A stretch of 12,288 nucleotides of DNA, from assembly GCA_003453835.1 (NCBI GenBank), contig DMMN01000290.1, positions 923 to 13,210 on the forward strand. The letters run 5' to 3'. The DNA comes from Bacteroidota bacterium (GTDB lineage: Bacteria > Bacteroidota > Ignavibacteria > UBA10030). A program made the translations under genes and the position numbers. How positions within the stretch are numbered: the stretch's first letter is position 1; every line of letters begins with the position of its first letter. Positions 6,760 through 12,288 of this stretch are shown here, piece by piece. Under the pieces are notes generated by a model. It was not told the origin of the DNA and did no database searches. It was given only the letters and a program-made list of their open reading frames with translations.

Positions 6760-8853
6760 TCAATCCTTCCCAGCAAGCGGAATTCTCATCGTGAACGTGC
6801 TTCCCTTTCCGACTTCGCTCTCGACTTCAATCGTCCCCCCGTGCGCTTCGACGATGTGCTTCGTGAGCGTCAAGCCAATGCCTGTTCCCCGCGTTTCTTT
6901 TGTCTTCCTGTCGTGTACTCGGTAGAACTTCTCAAAGATCTTTCCCAACGCCTCCTTGGGAATTCCAACCCCTTCATCCTCCACAGAGACAGTGGCGAAA
7001 CCGACATCCCTTCCGACCCAAATCCGAATGACCTTACGCTCATCCGAATACTTCGTAGCATTGCTGAGCAGGTTCAGCGTTGCCTGCGAGATCGCATCCG
7101 TATCGAATCGCACAATCAGCGGCTCGTCGGGATAGCGTCGTTCCACAACAAATCCCATGTCCCGGATATGGAACATGTACGCCTCAACGGTGTTACGCAC
7201 AACTTCAACCACGTCCGCCTCTTCACGGTGGTACTCCTTGCCCCCAGCATCCATCTTCGAAAAGTCGAGCACATTGTCAATCAGGTGAGTCAGACGCTCA
7301 CTCTCCTTTCGGATGATGCCGTAGAACTCCTTTCGTGCCGCCTCATTCACCACCAACCCCGACTCCAGCGTCTCGCCAAACATCCGAATCAAGGCAAGCG
7401 GAGTCTTCAGCTCGTGTGACACGTTTGAAACGAACTCTGCTTTCAGTTGTGAAACTTCCACTTCATGTGCTGCGGCCCGGACCGTGAGGAAGATTCCCAC
7501 GGCCATCACCAGAACAATCCCCACGAACAACGACAAATAGAGCGTGCGCTCGCTGCCGACCAGCCTTTCCTCTGATCGTCCCTGGCGGTCGAAGAGAACC
7601 ACTTTCCAGGAAGGCAACAGTTCGGAAAAACTGTCTGCCGCTAGCCGGTGTACCGGTGGAAGGCCATCCTGAGCATACAGAACGCTGTCCCGTTCATCGA
7701 GCACCGCCACTGCAATGTTCGGTTCAAGGCCGGCAGATTTGAAAATGCCCGGAAGAAGCTCGGCCGTGAGATATGCCGGCCGAAATCTATATCCCAAAGC
7801 GACGACTCCCATTTGCTGAAGCACAGCCGGCGGCTTGAGGAATCCGGCCTGATGTGGAACACGGTTCGACGAGATGAAGAGGTGTTGCGGTTGCAGATCT
7901 GGTCGTGCGCTGAACTCCGGGTCAGAACGAATCTTCGGAACGAGCTTCTCCGCAAACAGGATCAACGCTTCCGCCTGATCGAGTATACCCCTTTCCCGAT
8001 CCGCCGACTCTCCTTTCTGTGGATAGTCTTTCGTGAGAAAGAACATCGCGTCGTGAGCTTTTCTTAGGTAGTAAAGGTATTCACCGCTTTCAATGTCCCA
8101 CGGAAACCGTACAAGGAATTGGTACAGTTCGAACGTCCTCCTCCCGCAATTAAGAGAGTCGCCGAGGGCTTGATAACCATCGGCAATTTGCGACAAGGCG
8201 ACGACGCTCGCCGGAAGAGATCCAATGAGAAGGCGCTCATCCTTGAGAGAAAGAATCTGTCTGTACTCGCTGATCCCCTCCTGGAATCGACGCAGCTTGA
8301 AGTCACAGCGGCCAATTCTGGAATAGAGGAGGGCCCGATCTTCGGCGAATGGGGTGGCTTCGAGCGAGCCCTGGTACTGTCTGATGGCTTCGGTTAGATC
8401 CTGCTTTGTGAGCTCAGCTTCTTCGGCCGACTGGAACAATCGCGCGGCTGCGGAGCTTCTCGGGGAGACGACCGGTGTCGCACTCGTCCACCCTTTGGAG
8501 AGCATGGTGGAAAGGATTCCGCCACGTTCATTCACCACGAACGGACAGTCCAGGAACACATTTGCTGATTGAAGATCCCTCAGCCATTTTTGCACGTCGT
8601 TCGTCGCTTCAGATTGAGGTTGAGATTTCAGAATGAACGTCCGAACGCCATCTTCAATGCGGAGCAATTCCAGCTCCATTTTATCCCTGACAAGTCCAAC
8701 GGTGCTCTTATAGTGTGCACGGAGGTTTTCGATTTTCTCATTGACCGACTGAAGGCCAAGGTAACTGAGAAAAGCGCTGGGAAGAAAGATGAGCAGAGAG
8801 GCAAAAAAGAGGATCTTAGTTTTCGGTGAGATACGTCCGAGCCAGTCAAACAT
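6760..8853 (-). CDS. Sensor histidine kinase HK1 with extracytoplasmic TPR and PAS/Cache-like domains
   Basis: 697 residues from ATG at 8853. The open frame extends to an ATG at 8964, but neither start has a ribosome site. I prefer 8853 because the protein then begins with a short amphipathic stretch and one clear TM (about residues 13-35), and a possible promoter lies just upstream. Between TM1 and TM2 (about 438-458) lie some 400 residues outside the membrane: a coiled-coil start, TPR-like repeats (about 136-203, with LFQ 139-141 and IGRC 180-183), then a PAS/Cache-like part with VAVLDERDSVLYAQDG (about 382-397). Cytoplasmic part: no HAMP; HisKA with H480 in SHELKTPLALI, N-box NLLSNATKYS (594-603), G1 DEGVGIP (626-632), F-box FEKFY, G2 GTGIGL (656-661). 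All catalytic motifs are present, so it should be active. Its partner is RR1 directly downstream. The TPR part resembles that of propellers A and B. Confidence 0.92.
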   Translation of the reverse strand: MFDWLGRISPKTKILFFASLLIFLPSAFLSYLGLQSVNEKIENLRAHYKSTVGLVRDKMELELLRIEDGVRTFILKSQPQSEATNDVQKWLRDLQSANVFLDCPFVVNERGGILSTMLSKGWTSATPVVSPRSSAAARLFQSAEEAELTKQDLTEAIRQYQGSLEATPFAEDRALLYSRIGRCDFKLRRFQEGISEYRQILSLKDERLLIGSLPASVVALSQIADGYQALGDSLNCGRRTFELYQFLVRFPWDIESGEYLYYLRKAHDAMFFLTKDYPQKGESADRERGILDQAEALILFAEKLVPKIRSDPEFSARPDLQPQHLFISSNRVPHQAGFLKPPAVLQQMGVVALGYRFRPAYLTAELLPGIFKSAGLEPNIAVAVLDERDSVLYAQDGLPPVHRLAADSFSELLPSWKVVLFDRQGRSEERLVGSERTLYLSLFVGIVLVMAVGIFLTVRAAAHEVEVSQLKAEFVSNVSHELKTPLALIRMFGETLESGLVVNEAARKEFYGIIRKESERLTHLIDNVLDFSKMDAGGKEYHREEADVVEVVRNTVEAYMFHIRDMGFVVERRYPDEPLIVRFDTDAISQATLNLLSNATKYSDERKVIRIWVGRDVGFATVSVEDEGVGIPKEALGKIFEKFYRVHDRKTKETRGTGIGLTLTKHIVEAHGGTIEVESEVGKGSTFTMRIPLAGKD

Positions 8854-8861
8854 ATTGCAAT

Positions 8862-8890
8862 ATAACAACTGGGAGTGTAAAACAATCCAA
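8862..8890 (-). promoter_or_regulatory. Possible promoter of HK1
   Basis: On the minus strand TTGGAT (8885-8890) and TGTTAT (8862-8867) are separated by 17 bases, a weak sigma-70-like pair. Transcription would begin only a few bases before the ATG at 8853, giving an almost leaderless mRNA, which would fit the lack of a ribosome site there. TATATT (8859-8864) is an alternative -10. Confidence 0.25.
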
Positions 8891-8894
8891 AAGC

Positions 8895-8913
8895 TTGTTA
8901 AGAATTGTAACGC
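8895..8913 (-). promoter_or_regulatory. Candidate tandem half-site box upstream of HK1
   Basis: Plus-strand TTGTTAAGAATTGTAACGC has two TTGT(T/A)A half-sites 10 bases apart, the spacing used by OmpR/PhoB-type regulators. It shares the word ATTGTAAC with the box before propeller B (8904-8911 and 11560-11567). It lies 41 bases above the preferred HK1 start, close to the possible promoter, which would fit autoregulation of the kinase-regulator pair. Weak evidence by itself. Confidence 0.3.
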
Positions 8914-9074
8914 TCCCAAAACCGAGAATCCGGAGCCTGCGACAACAAAAATGGAGGCCTTCATTCCAGCGAAACGAACCCGGACTTAAGAGTCAGATGA
9001 AGCGAAGCCGTGGTATTTAGCCCACCTGGTACAGCATTCCCAGCCCTCTCTGATTCCCCGATCTCATGGAAAAG

Positions 9075-9317
9075 TCACCTGCAAGGAAAGATCTCTTGGA
9101 CGACCAGTTGAGACCGTACCAACTCCCTTTTTGCTTTTTCACGGTTGCAAGTACATCCAGCATCGGCGCCATCCCTGTACACGCTCAAGGCAATATGAAT
9201 TGAAATCACCATCGCGCCCACTGCGATCAGCAAAGCTCCAACAGTAGCAGCAAGACCGACAAGGATGAGCACTCGTGCAAGCTCCGGGTCGATGCCAATG
9301 ACAAAATTGGGTGCCAT
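9075..9317 (-). CDS. Small predicted membrane protein, 80 aa, function unknown
   Basis: I do not recognise this gene. From ATG at 9317 the frame gives a short N-terminus, one long hydrophobic stretch (about residues 15-45, enough for one long or two short membrane helices), then a polar tail with CTCNREKAKRELVRSQ (55-70). Upstream GGAA is only a weak ribosome site. It lies on the same strand between propeller B (stop at 9411, 93-base gap) and HK1. The minus-strand word GTGACATTCT (9379-9388), upstream of it, also occurs upstream of propeller B, which supports it being expressed with that group. An overlapping frame from ATG at 9333 reads into a Cys/Trp-rich, unlikely protein and was not chosen. 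It could be spurious. Confidence 0.45.
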   Translation of the reverse strand: MAPNFVIGIDPELARVLILVGLAATVGALLIAVGAMVISIHIALSVYRDGADAGCTCNREKAKRELVRSQLVVQEIFPCR

Positions 9318-9378
9318 CGTCGTTCCATTTCATGACTCACGCATATCACTTCATATAACGAGCTGGTCCCACCAAGCG

Positions 9379-9388
9379 AGAATGTCAC
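9379..9388 (-). promoter_or_regulatory. Copy of the upstream element before the small membrane protein
   Basis: GTGACATTCT on the minus strand is identical in 10 of 10 bases to the element before propeller B (11568-11577). It lies 61 bases above the ATG at 9317. A second tandem half-site is not clear here, so it may be a partial site or chance. Confidence 0.3.
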
Positions 9389-9410
9389 GTACTGCTCGTC
9401 ACTTGTCTCA

Positions 9411-11489
9411 CTATTTTTCTCGAACCTCCTTCGGCTCCGCTGTACGGAGTCCCGTAAAGCCGGACAAGAAGTTCTCCATCAGCCACAACTCGTTCTTGGA
9501 CCCCTCATTGACGCTGAACGCGAAGCGGCGGTTGTCCGGGTGCAGCGCGAAGAACTCCATCTTGGGAACGGAGAGGTCGAGCTTCAGCGGCGTGCCGCCC
9601 TGCACCGGAATCCGCCAGATCTCGCTGGTCGCAGTGTACCATCCCGTCGAGGTGTCGAGTGCCTGGGCAATGATGTAACGACCGTCCCTTGTCCACCGCA
9701 GCACGTAGTACGACGAACCGCGAAACAGCTCCCGCGGCTCCCCTCCGTCGAGGGACATGGTCCTGACAGCGCCGTCCGCGTTGAACGCCACTTCCCGGCC
9801 GTCGGGCGAGACATCGTCGAAGCTCTTGAGTACTTCCGTCCCGATTTTGGGACCGGGCGACTCCTCACCGGTGTCGAGGTTACGCCTTCTGATCCCGCCC
9901 CCAGCCATGAACACCATGATCTTGCCATCCTGGGAGATCCTGGGGGCCCAGCGTCCCTCTGCCAGCTTGGTGATCTCGCCTGTTTCAGCGTCAACCCGGA
10001 ACTGGGCGTTTCCCCCCACCGTCATCCCCCAGGCAAGGAGAGTACGGCTGTCGGGCGCCCAGCAGATATCCCATACGTTGCGAAGACTGGTGGACAGGAA
10101 TCGCTCTTCCCCGGTTTCGGCGGACCGGATCGTGAGGTTGTTGTTTCCGTTGCCGATTGCACGTCCAAGCGAAACGTAGAGCAGCCTTTTGCCGTCGGGT
10201 GACCATGTTGTCCTTGACGGGGGACCGTTATACCTTGTCGTAACGGGCACGGGTGGCACGAGCACCTTGCCCGTTTCGAGGTCGATCTCACCGAAGTAGA
10301 GGCGACCTGAGGGAGTGATCGTCCTGTAATAGAGAGAACCGTCGGGTGCAAAGCCGAGAACCCGTGAATACCTGCCGAAGTCCTTCTTCAACAGTTCTGG
10401 TTCTCCTTGCTGTTTCCCCCCGGTGATGCGGACGGCCCAGACGTCCCACGTCCCCGAGCGGTCGCTGAGGAAGAGCAGGCTATTCCCGTCCGGCGTCCAG
10501 TCGAGCAACTGGTCTTCAGCGGGATGCCCGGCGACCACCACCTCATTGTGACCATCAGTGGTCATTACGTAGACGTCCCCGTGGGCCGGTCGGCCCTCTC
10601 CCACCAGGCTGAACGCGATGAATCGCCCGTCGGGCGAGAACCTTGCCCTCGGCAGCATGTACCAGGCCGCCGCGATGCTCCTCAGGACGCCCACCGAGCC
10701 GTCGGCTGTCGCGATCAGCACCAGTTCGTTGTTCGTCTCGCCGGACTTGTTGCGAAGCGCCAGGATGGAACCTGCGTCAGGCGACCAGTCGAACGGCTGG
10801 GCACCGGTCTCGGTGTAGAGGGTACGGAGGTTCGAGCCGTCCTGGTTTCTAATCCGCAGCTGATTGCCCAAACTCTTCGTAGTCGAGTCGAAGTTTTCGA
10901 TGTCGAATGCGATTTGTTTTCCGTCGCGCGAGAACGCGTAGCCCTCGACGTAATACAACCTCTCGCTTCGGGGCCCCTTGTTGCTGATGCGGCTCGTCTG
11001 TCCGCTCTCAACGTCGAACTGGACGACGTCACCCGTTCTCTGTTCCAGGCGCCTGATGTACTTGCCGTCCGCGCTCAGGACCCCGCCGACGCCGGAGGCA
11101 TCCGCGAGAATCCGGCGCGTGACGAGTCCCCCGGCGCTAACGGAACCGCCAAGTGCCGCCAGCCTCACCCGCGCTTGCGCCACAACCTCGGCCTGGTCTG
11201 CGTAGTCGCGCACGACGCGCTCGTAGGCCTTGCGGGCCTCGGCATTGCCCAATTTTTCGTTGCATACTCCAATCTGAAACTGTGACCGTGCACATGTTTG
11301 TCTGTTCCCTGGAAAATCCTTTATGATCTGGCCAAAGATTTCCAGAGCTTTGTTATAATTCCCCCTACCCTCCATTTGCATCAGAGCTTCTTGATACAAA
11401 TTCTCTGCTTTGTTCCTCTGTTGAGAAATTGCAGTTAAAGGGAGCAAGAGGATCGCGCCGATAAGCGAACAATAGATTCTGGTTTTCAT
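9411..11489 (-). CDS. Exported TPR plus PD40/WD40-like beta-propeller protein B, 692 aa with 12 propeller repeats
   Basis: A signal peptide (about 1-22) precedes TPR-like helices (about 26-113, IGVCNEKLGNAEARKAYERV at 73-92). Twelve S-P-D-G-K-type PD40 motifs follow (about 139, 185, 234, 284, 330, 380, 428, 476, 518, 560, 599, 649), enough for two six-bladed propellers. It ends with LWLMENFLSGFTGLRTAEPK. It corresponds repeat by repeat to the first 710 residues of protein A. AAGGAGG (11499-11505) sits 9 bases before the ATG. It follows RR2 by 94 bases, as A follows RR1. Composition is odd: by hand count the first ~80 codons are about 43% GC, while body windows are 65-72% GC, unlike the neighbours. 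This suggests a mosaic or imported body. No enzyme motif was seen; a ligand-binding or scaffold role outside the cytoplasm is inferred. Confidence 0.92.
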   Translation of the reverse strand: MKTRIYCSLIGAILLLPLTAISQQRNKAENLYQEALMQMEGRGNYNKALEIFGQIIKDFPGNRQTCARSQFQIGVCNEKLGNAEARKAYERVVRDYADQAEVVAQARVRLAALGGSVSAGGLVTRRILADASGVGGVLSADGKYIRRLEQRTGDVVQFDVESGQTSRISNKGPRSERLYYVEGYAFSRDGKQIAFDIENFDSTTKSLGNQLRIRNQDGSNLRTLYTETGAQPFDWSPDAGSILALRNKSGETNNELVLIATADGSVGVLRSIAAAWYMLPRARFSPDGRFIAFSLVGEGRPAHGDVYVMTTDGHNEVVVAGHPAEDQLLDWTPDGNSLLFLSDRSGTWDVWAVRITGGKQQGEPELLKKDFGRYSRVLGFAPDGSLYYRTITPSGRLYFGEIDLETGKVLVPPVPVTTRYNGPPSRTTWSPDGKRLLYVSLGRAIGNGNNNLTIRSAETGEERFLSTSLRNVWDICWAPDSRTLLAWGMTVGGNAQFRVDAETGEITKLAEGRWAPRISQDGKIMVFMAGGGIRRRNLDTGEESPGPKIGTEVLKSFDDVSPDGREVAFNADGAVRTMSLDGGEPRELFRGSSYYVLRWTRDGRYIIAQALDTSTGWYTATSEIWRIPVQGGTPLKLDLSVPKMEFFALHPDNRRFAFSVNEGSKNELWLMENFLSGFTGLRTAEPKEVREK

Positions 11490-11560
11490 GACTACATACC
11501 TCCTTTTTGCCTACAAGATAAAAAGGAGAGGTATCGGATGTGTCCTCTTCGAGTCAAAGA

Positions 11561-11579
11561 TTGTAACAGAATGTCACAA
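11561..11579 (-). promoter_or_regulatory. Candidate response-regulator box upstream of propeller B
   Basis: Plus-strand TTGTAACAGAATGTCACAA is both an imperfect inverted repeat (arms TTGTAACA/TGTCACAA, one mismatch) and, on the minus strand, a direct repeat TGTGACATTC-TGTTACAATC (8 of 10 equal, 10-base period). Such tandem TGT(N)ACA half-sites resemble PhoB-type boxes. It begins 4 bases before the end of the RR2-propeller B gap, 71 bases above the ATG at 11489. On the minus strand a TTGACT word (11552-11557) follows it and may be a -35; no good -10 was seen. Confidence 0.45.
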
Positions 11580-11583
11580 GCCC

Positions 11584-12264
11584 TCAATCAACAAACTTGT
11601 ACCCAAGACCGTGAACGGTGAGGATATGCACGGGATGGTTCGGATCGTCCTCTAACTTCTGGCGGAGGCGAAGGATATGATTATCCACTGTGCGGGATTG
11701 CGGGAAGAACTCGTACCCCCAGACTTTGTTGAGCAACTCCTCGCGCGTGACCACCTTTCCTTTCTGCGAGATCAGAAGATGCAGCAGGGAGAATTCCGTT
11801 GACGTAAGCCGGAGTGAATGATCACTCTTGTCGGCTCTGTAATGGACAAAGTCAAGAGCGACGTCGTCGAATCGGTAGGTGTCAAGTTCTGATGGATCGT
11901 GGGCCGCGCGTCGCAGAAGCGCCTTGATCCGCGCGAGTAATTCTCGATCTCCGAATGGTTTCGTCACATAGTCGTCGGCGCCAAGCTCCAGCCCGACGAC
12001 CTTGTCAACTTCCTGGCTGCGAGCAGTGAGCATGAGTATCGGCCTCATGAATCCACGATGACGCAATTGTTTGCACACTTCAAAGCCGTCCATCCCCGGT
12101 AGCATGACGTCAAGGATCACCAAATCCGGCTTCTTTTCTTCGGCCAGCTTCAATCCTGCCTCTCCGTCCGATGCACTTACAACTTCATAGCCGTAGTGCT
12201 TGAAAGCATCTTCGAGGGCAACCCGCATCGAATACTCATCTTCAACAAGGAGGATCGTCGGCAT
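11584..12264 (-). CDS. OmpR/PhoB-family response regulator RR2
   Basis: 226 residues. The receiver domain (about 1-118) shows E8/D9, phospho-acceptor D52 in LVILDVMLPGMDG, T80 in LMLTARS and K102 in YVTKPF. The winged-helix output domain (about 128-226) has VWGYEFFP and recognition helix RTVDNHILRLRQK (191-203), ending HGLGYKFVD. A modest GGTGGA ribosome site precedes the ATG at 12264. The stop codon of a probable upstream kinase lies only 3 bases before this ATG, so the two should be co-transcribed. Propeller B is the next gene downstream. The recognition helix differs from that of RR1 at only three of 13 positions (191-203), so overlapping DNA targets are possible. Confidence 0.95.
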   Translation of the reverse strand: MPTILLVEDEYSMRVALEDAFKHYGYEVVSASDGEAGLKLAEEKKPDLVILDVMLPGMDGFEVCKQLRHRGFMRPILMLTARSQEVDKVVGLELGADDYVTKPFGDRELLARIKALLRRAAHDPSELDTYRFDDVALDFVHYRADKSDHSLRLTSTEFSLLHLLISQKGKVVTREELLNKVWGYEFFPQSRTVDNHILRLRQKLEDDPNHPVHILTVHGLGYKFVD

Positions 12265-12267
12265 ACG

Positions 12268-12288
12268 TTATCCACCAATCGGTAGCAT
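12268..12288 (-). CDS. C-terminal tail of a probable histidine kinase HK2 (runs off the window)
   Basis: Only six codons and a TAA stop (12268-12270) are in the window, reading M-L-P-I-G-G-stop. This matches the usual last strand of the kinase ATP-binding domain, which often ends in xLPxGG or similar (compare HK1, ending MRIPLAGKD). The stop lies 3 bases before the RR2 start, the normal arrangement of a kinase-regulator operon. The reading is too short to be certain; context carries most of the weight. Confidence 0.45.
   Translation of the reverse strand: MLPIGG

Noticed and set aside
9139..9333. Alternative minus-strand frame of 64 codons starting at 9333
   Set aside because: It overlaps the 80-residue frame and reads as a Cys/Trp/His-rich product without a hydrophobic or domain pattern, so it is the less likely of the two.
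10407..11285. Plus-strand open frame of 292 codons opposite propeller B
   Set aside because: It lies wholly inside a well-supported gene of high GC, where antisense frames stay open for lack of stop codons. Its protein is Arg/Ala/Pro-rich with no domain and there is no ribosome site.

Overview
The window looks like chromosomal DNA of a free-living, diderm-type bacterium with heavy investment in envelope sensing. No rRNA, tRNA, phage, transposase or CRISPR signal was seen. The family mix (OmpR-type two-component systems, exported TPR plus PD40/WD40-like propeller proteins ending in a W-x-x-E-N-F-L tail, moderate GC, strong AGGAGG ribosome sites) fits Acidobacteriota/Aminicenantes or an FCB-related candidate lineage such as KSB1 or Ignavibacteria. 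That placement is inferred from family flavour and is not proven by the sequence.

Left part (1-1943): a membrane sensor with two transmembrane segments and a HAMP domain runs off the left edge on the minus strand (start 641). It is divergent from an exported ribose-type periplasmic binding protein (942-1943). No permease or ATPase gene is next to the binding protein. The 300 bases between them hold a perfect 14-bp palindrome, smaller inverted repeats and a strong 53-base hairpin. The binding protein may be a ligand-presenting partner of the sensor.

Main part (2027-12288), all on the minus strand and read from right to left: the last codons of a probable histidine kinase at the right edge, an OmpR-type response regulator (RR2), a TPR plus 12-repeat propeller protein (B, 692 aa), a small predicted membrane protein (80 aa), a histidine kinase with a large extracytoplasmic TPR-containing sensor (HK1), a second OmpR-type response regulator (RR1), and a TPR plus 24-repeat propeller protein (A, 1281 aa). 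The order kinase - regulator - exported TPR/propeller therefore occurs twice in tandem. The TPR segment of HK1's outside domain resembles the N-terminal TPR segment of the propeller proteins in motif order and spacing. The two regulators have nearly the same recognition helix. Similar short elements lie 63-85 bases upstream of the two propeller genes and of the small membrane protein.

Working model (inference): the kinase and the propeller protein meet outside the cytoplasmic membrane through the same TPR-bound partner or through each other, and the regulator controls the propeller gene in a feedback loop. Propeller B is a compositional mosaic: its first ~80 codons are ~43% GC and the body is ~65-70% GC, with a sharp switch near 11250. 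Propeller A looks like a B-like protein to which a second 12-repeat module has been added.
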